Shown here: in pieces, positions 33,909-42,282 of the stretch
How the letters are laid out: each line of letters begins with the position of its first letter
How positions within the stretch are numbered: position 1 is the stretch's first letter
DNA from: Lachnospiraceae bacterium
GTDB taxonomy: Bacteria > Bacillota > Clostridia > Lachnospirales > Lachnospiraceae
Direction of reading: 5' to 3'
DNA length: 64,000 bases
NCBI GenBank assembly: GCA_024403455.1
Contig: JAKSRR010000010.1
Span: 37,382 to 101,381 of the forward strand
Program-made: the position numbers and the translations under genes
Notes under the pieces: model-generated
Told to the model about the DNA's origin: nothing
The model's input: only the letters and a program-made list of their open reading frames with translations
Databases searched by the model: none

Positions 33909-34739
33909 TTATTTTAAACTTTCAGCTACCTTCTCGAGATCCGCCATGGCGATGGCATATTCCTCATCATTTGGTGCTTTTCCATGCCATCCTGCATTAT
34001 TTTCCATAAAGGATACATCCTTACCCTTTATCGACTTCATAATGATGGCTGTTGGCTGACCTTTCGTCTCTCTTGCTTTCTTAAATGCTGCACGTAATGC
34101 ATCAAAATCGTGCGCATCAACGTTAATTGCCTGGAACTGAAAAGCTTCAAACTTTTTATCAATAGGATAAGGAGACGCGCTGTCCTCTACATTACCATCA
34201 ATCTGCAGACCATTGTTATCTACGATTACAACCAGATTATCAAGCTTTTTGGTACCTGCAAACATAGCAGCTTCCCATACCTGACCTTCCTGAATCTCAC
34301 CATCACCAAGAAGCGTATAGACTCTGTAGTCTTTCTGATCCATCTTACCAGCAAGAGCCATACCAACCGCTGCACTAATTCCCTGTCCCAAAGAGCCAGT
34401 GGACATATCCACACCAGGGGTGTGTCCCATACAAGGATGTCCCTGCAAATGGGAGCCTACCTTACGGAGTGTAAGTAACTCTTCCTTAGGGAAAAATCCT
34501 CTCTCTGCGAGAGCTGCATATAATCCCGGTGCTGTATGACCCTTAGATAATACAAAGCGATCTCTGTCTGGATCCTTTGGATTCTCAGGATTAACATTCA
34601 TCTCTTCAAAATATAAAAACGTAAAGACATCTGCTGCCGACAAGCTTCCACCGGGGTGTCCGGCTTTTGCTGCATGCACGGAAGAAATAATGCCTTTACG
34701 AATCTCACAGGCTTTGCGCTTTAACTCTAAATTGTCCAT
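33909..34739 (-). CDS. Transketolase, N-terminal (thiamine diphosphate-binding) subunit
   Basis: 276 residues. Motifs: SVHAAKAGHPGGSLSAADVFTFLYF, GHTAPGLYAALAERGFF, and the ThDP/Mg2+ motif GDGEIQEGQVWEAAMFAGTKKLDNLVVIVDNNGLQ. It must pair with the downstream C-terminal subunit to form an active site. AGGAG site 6 bases before the ATG. The two genes form a complete functional unit with a terminator after the second. Confidence 0.95.
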   Translation of the reverse strand: MDNLELKRKACEIRKGIISSVHAAKAGHPGGSLSAADVFTFLYFEEMNVNPENPKDPDRDRFVLSKGHTAPGLYAALAERGFFPKEELLTLRKVGSHLQGHPCMGHTPGVDMSTGSLGQGISAAVGMALAGKMDQKDYRVYTLLGDGEIQEGQVWEAAMFAGTKKLDNLVVIVDNNGLQIDGNVEDSASPYPIDKKFEAFQFQAINVDAHDFDALRAAFKKARETKGQPTAIIMKSIKGKDVSFMENNAGWHGKAPNDEEYAIAMADLEKVAESLK

Positions 34740-34829
34740 GATGGCTCCTTATTTTTCATTTGGGCAGAAATAAGCCCACAGATATATTTATTATATTCCT
34801 TTTTCCACATACATGCAAAAAGACTAATG

Positions 34830-37157
34830 CTACTTTGTTCTTCTTGCAGACGATGTACCACTCGGAACAGAGGGTGCTACCGTAAGAATCGCTGGCATCT
34901 TGGGTAGTGGCTGTTTCTTACTGGATTTTTCCTGCACCGCTTTCTTTTTTGCTGTAGATGTTCTTTCAAAACGAAGACAGGGTTTTCCTTCTTTAACATC
35001 CAGGGTGACATTGCCACCTTTTACCAATTTTCCATAAAGAAGCTCATTTACAAAAAGCGGCTTAATCTGCGTATCCACCACTCTCTCTAACTGTCTTGCT
35101 CCATACTCTCTGGTGATACCTTCCTTTAATACATAGCGGAAGGCTTCATCAGAAACCTGCAGTTTCACTTTCTTTAGAAGCAGTTTCTCAGACAAACTAC
35201 GCAGTTTCTTTCTAGCAATTAGTTCCGCCATCTTCTCGCTCATAGGGTGGAACTCTACGATACCGGAAAGGCGATTTCTGAATTCTGGTGAAAATACCCT
35301 TTTCACTTCCTCCATCATAGCGCCCATGTTTACATTTTCTCCACCAAACCCCATGGCACTCTTTCCAAGTTCTCTGGCACCGGCGTTACTGGTCATAATA
35401 ATAATGACGTTACTAAAGTCCGTCTTTCTTCCCTTATTGTCTGTTAAGGAAGCATAATCTAATACCTGCAGCAGTACGTTATAAATATCCTGGTGTGCCT
35501 TTTCTATTTCATCTAATAAAAGAACACAGTAAGGCTCCTTTTGTACTGCTTCCGTAAGTAATCCACCTTCTTCATATCCAACATATCCTGCAGGCGAACC
35601 AATTAATTTTGCTACGGTATGCTTTTCTGCATACTCACTCATATCAAATCGAACCAAAGGCATTGCCATCTCTTTAGCAAGTACCTTAGCTACCTCTGTC
35701 TTACCAACACCAGTAGGACCCACGAATAAAAGACCTGCAATAGGTTTATGTTCTTCTAAAAGTCCCGCACGAGACATAGAAATGGCTTCCACCAGTTTTC
35801 TGACTGCCTCTTCCTGACCAAAAATCTGAGAGGTAATTTTCTCTTCCAGCTTAGACAGTCTATCAATCTCGCTTCCCTTTGCCTGACTGGCAGGGATACC
35901 ACAGGCTTTGGTTAACACCTCTTCTAGGGTTTCTTTATCTACCACAGGTACTTTCTTATCTTCCTGGGGATGCAGCTTACGATAAGCACCTGCTTCATCT
36001 AGCAAATCAATTGCCTTATCAGGAAGAAATTTCCCGTGCACCAATCTGCTGGTTAGTTCTACAGCCGCCTCGATAACGCCGCTGGCATAGCGTACACCAT
36101 GAAATTTCTCATAAGACTTCTTGATACCCTTAAGAATCTGTACCGCTTCTTCGCTGCTAGGTTCTTTAATCTCTACCGTCTGAAAACGTCTGGATAATGC
36201 ATTATTGTTACCAAAGGATTTTTTATATGCACTATACGAAGTAGCACCAACAAAGCGGATCTCTCCACTCTCAAAATAGGGTTTTAAAATATCGGAAACA
36301 TCCATGGATCCGCCACCTAAAGATCCAGCCCCTAAAAGAGTATGAATCTCATCAATAAACAGAATCGCATTTTCCATACCGACAAAGCACTCCATCACTG
36401 ACTTCATGCGCTTTTCCAGCTCACCTCGATACTGGGTACCTGCAATGAGGGATGCTACATCCAAAAGATAAATCTTTGCATCTTTTAAAGCCTCTGGCAC
36501 TTCTCCCTTCACGATTTTCTCTGCCAGACCATATGCCATGCTGGTCTTTCCAACGCCAGCCTCTCCTAAAAACAGAGGGTTATTCTTTTCCTTTCTGCAG
36601 AGAATCTGCAGTGTTCTTTCCAATTCTTCTGCTCGGCCAATCAAAGGATTATGTTTTGCCACAGTTTCGTTGAGACAGGTTGCATACTTCTTCCATGCAT
36701 CTTCTCTGGTCTCTTCATCCCCATCAGAATCAATGGCTTCCTGAATACGATACAGAATCTCTTCCTTGTCACCAATCTGTTTCTCAATAAAATAAACAGC
36801 AAAGCAATCCTTTAGTTTAAAGATTGCCCACAGCATATGATGCAAATCAATCGCATCATGTCCACTGTTATGAGACGCCTGGGCAGCACCTTCAATCACA
36901 CGTTCAATACCAACGGAAACCTGTGCTTCCTCTCCCGTACGAATTTCCTTATGGGGCAGACTCTCTATAAAATAAGCATCCAAATCTTCTCGAAGCGTAT
37001 CAATTTCTCCGCCCAAATCTTCAAAACAACGAGCAAAAATAGTGTCCGCAGACATTCCAAACAGGATATGTTCCGGCGTCACATACTCATTCTGCATATA
37101 CACGGATTTCATAACTGCATTCCGCATAACTTCTTCTACTCTTGGTGTAAATAACAT
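34830..37157 (-). CDS. clpA: ATP-dependent Clp protease ATP-binding subunit ClpA
   Basis: 775 residues. N-terminal Clp_N repeats (~1-145), first AAA+ module (GEAGVGKTSMAYGLAEKI; FIDEIHTLLGAGS), second AAA+ module (GPTGVGKTEVAKVLAKEM; LLLDEIEKAH) and a C-terminal D2-small domain. ClpA unfolds substrates for ClpP. The assignment to ClpA rather than ClpC/ClpB rests on the adjacent clpS gene and the lack of a UVR/M-domain between the AAA modules. The last ~40 residues are a Lys/Pro/Ser-rich tail that looks disordered. Begins 16 bases after clpS. Confidence 0.95.
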   Translation of the reverse strand: MLFTPRVEEVMRNAVMKSVYMQNEYVTPEHILFGMSADTIFARCFEDLGGEIDTLREDLDAYFIESLPHKEIRTGEEAQVSVGIERVIEGAAQASHNSGHDAIDLHHMLWAIFKLKDCFAVYFIEKQIGDKEEILYRIQEAIDSDGDEETREDAWKKYATCLNETVAKHNPLIGRAEELERTLQILCRKEKNNPLFLGEAGVGKTSMAYGLAEKIVKGEVPEALKDAKIYLLDVASLIAGTQYRGELEKRMKSVMECFVGMENAILFIDEIHTLLGAGSLGGGSMDVSDILKPYFESGEIRFVGATSYSAYKKSFGNNNALSRRFQTVEIKEPSSEEAVQILKGIKKSYEKFHGVRYASGVIEAAVELTSRLVHGKFLPDKAIDLLDEAGAYRKLHPQEDKKVPVVDKETLEEVLTKACGIPASQAKGSEIDRLSKLEEKITSQIFGQEEAVRKLVEAISMSRAGLLEEHKPIAGLLFVGPTGVGKTEVAKVLAKEMAMPLVRFDMSEYAEKHTVAKLIGSPAGYVGYEEGGLLTEAVQKEPYCVLLLDEIEKAHQDIYNVLLQVLDYASLTDNKGRKTDFSNVIIIMTSNAGARELGKSAMGFGGENVNMGAMMEEVKRVFSPEFRNRLSGIVEFHPMSEKMAELIARKKLRSLSEKLLLKKVKLQVSDEAFRYVLKEGITREYGARQLERVVDTQIKPLFVNELLYGKLVKGGNVTLDVKEGKPCLRFERTSTAKKKAVQEKSSKKQPLPKMPAILTVAPSVPSGTSSARRTK

Positions 37158-37173
37158 ATTCTATCTCCAAATA

Positions 37174-37497
37174 CTATTCTTCCACGGGTTCTACAGAAAG
37201 ACTGAAAGGATGCTTTCTGCTTCTGGCTTCTCCTATGACTCTGGACTGTTTGGTTAGCGCAATGTCATAAGGATAAATACCCACTACTGCTTTTCCGCCA
37301 TGATGTACAGTTAACATCAGCTCCATGGCTTCGTCATGGCTTTTCGCAAAATATTTTTCCAACATCTCTACCACAAAATCCATGGGGGTGAAATCATCAT
37401 TATGCATAATCACCTTATAGAGCGTTGGTTTCTTAATCTTCGTGCCTGCTTGTGGCTGTTTTTTATTTGCTGCCTTAGCATTTGTCTTTTCTGCCAT
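37174..37497 (-). CDS. clpS: ClpS adaptor protein
   Basis: 107 residues. ClpS delivers N-degron substrates to ClpAP. Core motifs are LYKVIMHNDDFTPMDFVVEMLEKYF (the NDD/F.PM.FV substrate pocket) and MLTVHHGGKAVVGIYPYDIA. A basic 25-residue N-terminal extension (KTNAKAANKKQPQAGTKIKK) precedes the core; such extensions engage ClpA. GGGG ribosome site. Operon clpS-clpA is the classical order. Confidence 0.96.
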   Translation of the reverse strand: MAEKTNAKAANKKQPQAGTKIKKPTLYKVIMHNDDFTPMDFVVEMLEKYFAKSHDEAMELMLTVHHGGKAVVGIYPYDIALTKQSRVIGEARSRKHPFSLSVEPVEE

Positions 37498-37519
37498 AGT
37501 ATATCCCCGCTATCATTAA

Positions 37520-37547
37520 AAGAAGGCGCCACGATACCGCAGCGCCT
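37520..37547 (-). terminator. Terminator of the small two-helix membrane protein gene
   Basis: AGGCGC / GCGCCT stem with a 12-base loop; the minus strand continues TCTTTTAA. It lies 20 bases after the stop codon of the gene at 37567 and before clpS. Confidence 0.6.
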
Positions 37548-37566
37548 GCAAACTAACTAGTCATCC

Positions 37567-37917
37567 TTACTCGTCTTCGTCGTCATCCACGGCACTGGCC
37601 ACGGAGCTAACGGTAGAGGATACCACCGTAATCACTACTGCAATAATAATGATTAAAGCACCTCCAAGAACAAGCATTACCATCAGGTTTTGCTGCTGGG
37701 TTTCCTCATCTAATTCGGCTGCTGCACTAGCATCGTCATCCTGGGTTTCCTCAATTACCGTATCATCTTCCTTATCTTTCGAGAAATCATGATTCGCAAT
37801 AGAAAATCCTACTAAAGCACCTACAATAATAAGCATCAAAATCCATAATACTGTCTTAATGGGGCTCTTCTTTTTTTCTGCCGGTCTGGTTATTTCTCTA
37901 TTTTCAAGTTCACTCAT
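37567..37917 (-). CDS. Small acidic membrane protein with two helices
   Basis: 116 residues, no family recognised. A basic cytoplasmic N-terminus (ITRPAEKKKSPIK) leads to helix 1 (~25-43, VLWILMLIIVGALVGFSIA), an acidic ~45-residue loop (KDKEDDTVIEETQDDDASAAAELDEE), helix 2 (~80-105, LMVMLVLGGALIIIIAVVITVV), and an acidic end DDDEDE. Start at 37917 preferred, because the AAAGG site abuts the upstream ATG at 37926 but is 9 bases from this one. It has its own promoter and lies upstream of clpS-clpA, but a terminator-like hairpin separates them. Confidence 0.75.
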   Translation of the reverse strand: MSELENREITRPAEKKKSPIKTVLWILMLIIVGALVGFSIANHDFSKDKEDDTVIEETQDDDASAAAELDEETQQQNLMVMLVLGGALIIIIAVVITVVSSTVSSVASAVDDDEDE

Positions 37918-37950
37918 AACATTCATCCTTTCTAGGACATAGATAGGAAC

Positions 37951-37959
37951 ATTTTATCA
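37951..37959 (-). promoter_or_regulatory. Extended -10 promoter of the small membrane protein gene
   Basis: Minus-strand TGATAAAAT, 33 bases upstream of the chosen start. Confidence 0.45.
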
Positions 37960-37981
37960 TAATTAAAACAGGTGGTCAAAG

Positions 37982-38803
37982 CTAGCTTTCCCGTTTCTCT
38001 GCTGTGGAAAGCAGGATTCTATCATTATCCAGATCCTTTCCCGTATTATCAGCAAAACGCTTTAACAGATCCTCCACGGTCATTTCGTCTCTTTCTGCAC
38101 CGGAGACGTCCAGAACAATCTTTCCATCGCTCATCATTAACGTTCTGTTCCCTAGTTCCAAAGCTTGATGCATATTGTGGGTAATCATCATACAGGTAAT
38201 ATTTCTTTCAGACACAATGTCCTTAGTAAGCTTTAGCACCTTATCTGCCGTTCCCGGATCTAGCGCTGCAGTATGCTCATCCAAGAGCAAAATCTTTGGT
38301 GTGACTAATGTTGCCATAAGAAGTGTCAGGGCCTGACGCTGTCCACCGGATAATAGTCCAACTGGATTTTTCATGCGATCCTCCAGTCCCATATCCAATC
38401 TGGCTAGTGCTTCCCTAAAGGTTTCTTTATCCTTCTTGGATACCCTACTGAAATATGCGGAGCTCCTTGTAGATGCACGAAGATAGGCAATGGCAAGATT
38501 CTCCTCAATACTCATATGAGGGGCTGTTCCCTTCATAGGATCTTGGAACAGATGACCAATATACTTGGATCTTTTATATTCCGGAACAAAGGTAATGTCT
38601 TTCCCATCCAGTTCCACAAATCCCTCATCTACATAAAATCCACCACAGATGGCATTAAAGGTGGTCGACTTTCCTGCACCATTACTACCAATAATGGTGA
38701 TAAAATCTCCGTCCTTTACCGTAAGATCTAATCCATCTAAAGCAACCTTTTCATTAATGGTTCCCTTGTTAAATGTTTTTCGAAGTCCGGTTAGTTGTAA
38801 CAT
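37982..38803 (-). CDS. ABC transporter ATPase, TrpXYZ / ABC_sub_bind type
   Basis: 273 residues. Walker A GSNGAGKSTTFNAI, a Q-loop region typical of this import family (IGHLFQDPMKGTAPHMSIEENLAIA), signature LLSGGQRQALTLLMATL, and Walker B LLLDEHTAALDP (with His in place of the usual Pro, as seen in this subfamily). It shares one base with the permease gene (ATG/stop overlap), so the two are translated together. It energises uptake of the ligand bound by the lipoprotein encoded at 39888. Confidence 0.92.
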   Translation of the reverse strand: MLQLTGLRKTFNKGTINEKVALDGLDLTVKDGDFITIIGSNGAGKSTTFNAICGGFYVDEGFVELDGKDITFVPEYKRSKYIGHLFQDPMKGTAPHMSIEENLAIAYLRASTRSSAYFSRVSKKDKETFREALARLDMGLEDRMKNPVGLLSGGQRQALTLLMATLVTPKILLLDEHTAALDPGTADKVLKLTKDIVSERNITCMMITHNMHQALELGNRTLMMSDGKIVLDVSGAERDEMTVEDLLKRFADNTGKDLDNDRILLSTAEKRES

Positions 38804-39768
38804 TAGTTCTCCTCCTCACCTTTCTTCGCTGCCTCTTCTCTCTGCTTAACTAGTTCCTTGTGTTTTTTCATTGCCACAATCTTTGTTCTCTGCAGAGATA
38901 TAATTTCCTTAATGGCTGGCATAGAAATCGCAATACCTACAATAATAGCGGATACCAGCTTTAACGCCGTTGCCGGCAAATTGAAACGAAGCGCAATCGC
39001 TACAATGACTCGATACAAGCAGGAACCGAGAATGACACCAAGGGCACGAATCTTAATTCCCTTTTTACCAAAGATTGTCTCACCGATAATCAGAGATGCT
39101 AACGCAACAGTAACCATACCCGTTCCCATATTAATATCTACTGACTTCTGGTATTCTCCCAAAAGACATCCCGCCAATGCTGTCACCGATCCACCGATAC
39201 ACAGACCCACTGTCGTCGTAATGGATGGATTTATAGAAGAACTCTTGACCATGGCAATATTATCACCCGTTGCACGAAGAGATAATCCAAGTCTTGTTCC
39301 TAAGAAAAGGAGCAGTAACACTGCAACAACGACAACAAAGATAAGTGCCGTAATTAACTTATAGTAAGAAGCAAAAGGTGTATTAGCCAGTAACTCCTTC
39401 ATCATAGTAAAAATGGTCTTCGTATCATTCATACTCAGTGTAGATTTTCCCATCACCAAAATATTAATCGTGTATAGACCTGTATTTACCACAATACCTG
39501 CCAGCATACTTTCCACCTTCATTTTGGTCTGCAGGAAAGCGTTTACTAAACCGGAAAGAATACCTGCGCCCATGGCTGCAAGAGGTGCCAAAAAAGGATG
39601 TCCCGCAATAGCAACTACAGCACCAACTGCTGCGCCCATGGTATAACAACCATCCGTAGACAAATCACAAACATTTAGCATGGAATAGGTTAGAAACAGT
39701 GCCAGCGCAATGAGGGCATAGATGAGTCCCAGTTCCAATGCGCTCTGTATAATAGGCCAGGTAATCAT
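38803..39768 (-). CDS. ABC transporter permease, TrpXYZ / BPD_transp_2 type
   Basis: 321 residues, about eight membrane helices (for example GLIYALIALALFLTYSML, LITALIFVVVVAVLLLLFLG, ALGVILGSCLYRVIVAIAL). It belongs to the LivH-like permease superfamily used by ABC_sub_bind importers. A charged C-terminal tail (KKHKELVKQREEAAKKGEEEN) lies in the cytoplasm. It has its own promoter after a terminator that separates it from the SBP gene. Confidence 0.92.
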   Translation of the reverse strand: MITWPIIQSALELGLIYALIALALFLTYSMLNVCDLSTDGCYTMGAAVGAVVAIAGHPFLAPLAAMGAGILSGLVNAFLQTKMKVESMLAGIVVNTGLYTINILVMGKSTLSMNDTKTIFTMMKELLANTPFASYYKLITALIFVVVVAVLLLLFLGTRLGLSLRATGDNIAMVKSSSINPSITTTVGLCIGGSVTALAGCLLGEYQKSVDINMGTGMVTVALASLIIGETIFGKKGIKIRALGVILGSCLYRVIVAIALRFNLPATALKLVSAIIVGIAISMPAIKEIISLQRTKIVAMKKHKELVKQREEAAKKGEEEN

Positions 39769-39807
39769 AATAGTCTTATCCTTATCGTAATTTACAACAC
39801 TACTTCC

Positions 39808-39816
39808 ATTTTACCA
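39808..39816 (-). promoter_or_regulatory. Extended -10 promoter of the permease-ATPase pair
   Basis: Minus-strand TGGTAAAAT, located after the SBP terminator and 40 bases before the permease ATG. Confidence 0.45.
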
Positions 39817-39821
39817 CAAAT

Positions 39822-39849
39822 AAAAAAATCCCGCTTACACGGGATTTTT
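39822..39849 (-). terminator. Terminator between the SBP and permease genes
   Basis: AAAAATCCCG / CGGGATTTTT perfect 10-bp stem with a 6-base loop, 39 bases after the SBP stop. It would let the binding protein be made in excess over the membrane parts. Confidence 0.9.
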
Positions 39850-39887
39850 CTATCTTTTCACAAGTTCTCTATGCGAGTATTGCTAAC

Positions 39888-40928
39888 TTATTCAAAAGAC
39901 TCTGCTGTGGTGATCTCCTTGAACTGGGTGCAAAGAGGCTCAAAAGCAGCCCTGATGGTCTCTAAGTCAAAGCCTACTGCTGCGCAAGTTTCCGTATTTA
40001 CAGTAGCGATACCATTATCAAAGGTAACAACGGGAGTCTCACCAGCCTTCTTACCATTTACTAGTAAGTCTGCAACCATATCGCCAGTAACCTTACCAAG
40101 GTTTGCATAATCTACACCATATCCGCAGAAACCACCGTTTAATGCGAAGGAGTCAGCACCGGTATAGTGAGGAATGCCTGCTTCCTGTAAAAGTTCATAA
40201 ATAGAAAGCTCTGCTGTCATGATGGTATTATCGCAAGGAGTAAAGATGGCATCTACATCTTCTGCAATCAAAGCCTGGGTTGCTAAGATAACGTCATCGG
40301 TAGAAGAACCCATCTTCTCAACATAAGCAACACCATTTGCATCACACCATGCTTTTGCATCAATGATTGCCTGGGTAGATGCGTCCTGTGCAGTATCATA
40401 TAAGAGACCTACATAAGAAAGATCAGCATCTGCTGCTGCCATTAAATTCATAATCGTCTTGGTATCAAGCGCATCACTGGTACCAGTAATATTTGCCCCA
40501 GGTGCTTCCATAGAAGCAACAAGACCTGCACCAACAGGATCAGATACAGCAGAAAATACAACAGGAATCTGATTGTCTTCCGTTGCAGACTGCATAACCA
40601 TTGCTACGGGTGTTGCAACAGCTACAATCACATCAACCTCATCTGCTACCAGGTCTGTTGCAATCTGATTTAATACAGTGGAATCAGCCTGACAGTTCTG
40701 ATAGTAAGGAGCGTATTCAAAGGTAACACCGTATTCTGCACCCTTTACGTCCAATTCCTTCTCAATGTTTTCTACAATCTGGTTCAGGGAAGCATCATCT
40801 ACATAGTTTACGATACCAACTTTGTATACCGTACCTTCTGATGTGCCACCATTTGCTTTTCCACATCCTGCTAAAGTGGAAGCGACCATTGCACCACACA
40901 TTACAGTTGCTAAAATCTTCTTTTTCAT
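39888..40928 (-). CDS. ABC transporter solute-binding lipoprotein, ABC_sub_bind family
   Basis: 346 residues. Lipoprotein signal MKKKILATVMCGAMVASTLAGC. The mature protein has the two-lobed fold of the ABC_sub_bind family: VGIVNYVDDASLNQIVENIEKEL, VDVIVAVATPVAMVMQSATED, IPVVFSAVSDPVGAGLV and GITPTSD-like ANITGTSDALDTK. Characterised relatives (TrpX of streptococci) bind tryptophan or other aromatic amino acids; the ligand here is inferred only from family membership. AGGAGG ribosome site. No T-box or tryptophan leader was visible upstream. Confidence 0.92.
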   Translation of the reverse strand: MKKKILATVMCGAMVASTLAGCGKANGGTSEGTVYKVGIVNYVDDASLNQIVENIEKELDVKGAEYGVTFEYAPYYQNCQADSTVLNQIATDLVADEVDVIVAVATPVAMVMQSATEDNQIPVVFSAVSDPVGAGLVASMEAPGANITGTSDALDTKTIMNLMAAADADLSYVGLLYDTAQDASTQAIIDAKAWCDANGVAYVEKMGSSTDDVILATQALIAEDVDAIFTPCDNTIMTAELSIYELLQEAGIPHYTGADSFALNGGFCGYGVDYANLGKVTGDMVADLLVNGKKAGETPVVTFDNGIATVNTETCAAVGFDLETIRAAFEPLCTQFKEITTAESFE

Positions 40929-41024
40929 AATCGTACATCCTCCTTTGAAAGCATATTTTTTACTTGCTGCCTTCTACAAGTCAATAACGACCATATTTTA
41001 TAGGATAATTTTTACCCACGCAAT

Positions 41025-41074
41025 AAAAAAAGTGCATACAATCTAAGGTTTTTTCCCCTGTATAATGCACTTTT
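41025..41074 (-). terminator. Terminator of the glucokinase gene
   Basis: AAAAGTGCAT / ATGCACTTTT stem with a long (27-base) loop and T-run on the minus strand, 40 bases after the ROK kinase stop. Confidence 0.7.
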
Positions 41075-41114
41075 TCAACAAAATTATAAGTATTTTGCAA
41101 GGGTGCAAGGCTTT

Positions 41115-42074
41115 TTATTCCACACCAATCAGTCCTGCTGCCCCAATAATTCCTACGTCGTTTCCACCGGGTGCTTTCTTAATGACAGGTATAAAAGCAT
41201 GCTCTCCGCCAAAAGAATTCTTTTTCACATAGTCATTTAGAAATGCTTCCATAAGGTCAAACCTTGCAGAAATCCCGCCGCCAATATACACCACTTCAGG
41301 GCGGAATAAATCAACAATCCCTGTCATACCTTCTGCCAAATGTGTCAGGTACTTATCAAAAGCTTTCTTTGCAACGGGATCCTGATCGCTGACAGCCGTC
41401 ATAATTCTTCGGCCATCTAACTGACCGTCCTTCTTATAAAGCTTTGTAAGCGGTGTCTTTTGTTTTGCCTTTTCAATCTCTTTTTTCGTATCCTTAATAA
41501 GCCCTGTGGTAGAGCAGTACGCCTCGAAGCAGCCTCGTTTTCCACAGCTGCATTTTCTGCCTCCACTCTTTAAAATCATATGTCCTACTTCAGCACCACC
41601 TGCATGCTCGCCGCCATAAATCTTTCCATGTAAAATAATTCCACAGCCTAGCCCCGTTCCTAGTGTCAAAAGGATGGCACTTTCATAGGCTGTTTCCTTT
41701 TCTGATAAAAGTACACCTAGTGCAGCACAGTTTGCATCATTATCCACTTTCACGGAAAGTTCCAGTTTATCGGAAAGATAGTCGGCAACCGGCACATTCT
41801 CCCAGTGGATGTTATTGGAATAGGGAACAAATCCTCTTACGGCATCTACAGTGCCTGGATTGCCAATGCCAACACCCAGACAGTCCATGTCTTTCACTTC
41901 ATCCGCAATCATAAGATCTTTGGCTAGTTCTGCCATACGGTCTAATACAGCATAGGCACCCTCTTCTGCTTTTGTGGGTACCTGGCGCTGCAGAAGTATA
42001 GTATTATTTTCATCTACGATACCGCCTTTAATAAAGGTGCCGCCAAGATCGATACCAATTCTGTAACTACTCAT
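41115..42074 (-). CDS. glcK: ROK-family glucokinase
   Basis: 319 residues. N-terminal ATP-binding motif IGIDLGGTFIKGGIV, sugar-binding VDNDANCAALG, ROK signature LGTGLGCGIILHGKIYGGEHAGGAEVGH with GH as Zn ligand, and the ROK zinc cluster CSCGKRGCFEAYCS. It phosphorylates glucose, or possibly another hexose or amino sugar, using ATP in the cytoplasm. No fused HTH domain, so it is an enzyme rather than a ROK repressor. Monocistronic, between the ABC transporter and a folded intergenic element. Confidence 0.92.
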   Translation of the reverse strand: MSSYRIGIDLGGTFIKGGIVDENNTILLQRQVPTKAEEGAYAVLDRMAELAKDLMIADEVKDMDCLGVGIGNPGTVDAVRGFVPYSNNIHWENVPVADYLSDKLELSVKVDNDANCAALGVLLSEKETAYESAILLTLGTGLGCGIILHGKIYGGEHAGGAEVGHMILKSGGRKCSCGKRGCFEAYCSTTGLIKDTKKEIEKAKQKTPLTKLYKKDGQLDGRRIMTAVSDQDPVAKKAFDKYLTHLAEGMTGIVDLFRPEVVYIGGGISARFDLMEAFLNDYVKKNSFGGEHAFIPVIKKAPGGNDVGIIGAAGLIGVE

Positions 42075-42153
42075 GATGTTCTCCGTTTTTCGTTTCTTTC
42101 AATAGTGCAGGATGTGTGTGCTAGTATTTTCAAATGTTTATGTTGAATGATGC

Positions 42154-42239
42154 GGACCAGGCTAGCGCGGACATTCTCCACAGGACACGCTTCCGCTCGA
42201 CCTTCGGTCCCGTGGAGAAAGAGGCCGCGCGCCTGGTCC
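42154..42239. repeat. GC-rich nested palindrome between glcK and the acetylesterase gene
   Basis: Three nested perfect arm pairs: 42154-42162 with 42231-42239 (GGACCAGGC/GCCTGGTCC), 42165-42170 with 42225-42230 (GCGCGG/CCGCGC), and 42174-42181 with 42212-42219 (TTCTCCAC/GTGGAGAA). A small apical hairpin (GACC TTC GGTC) sits at the top. It is much richer in GC than the flanks and lacks a T-tract, so it is not a simple terminator. It looks like a dispersed palindromic repeat or a structured RNA. Confidence 0.75.
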
Positions 42240-42282
42240 TATGTTACTAATAGGTAGATGAATTACATGGTTATGGTCATAG

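Noticed and set aside
40929-41114. T-box or tryptophan attenuator before the TrpX-like gene
   Set aside because: No specifier/antiterminator T-box sequence (such as the UGGN bulge region) was found; the hairpin at 41025-41074 fits the glucokinase terminator.
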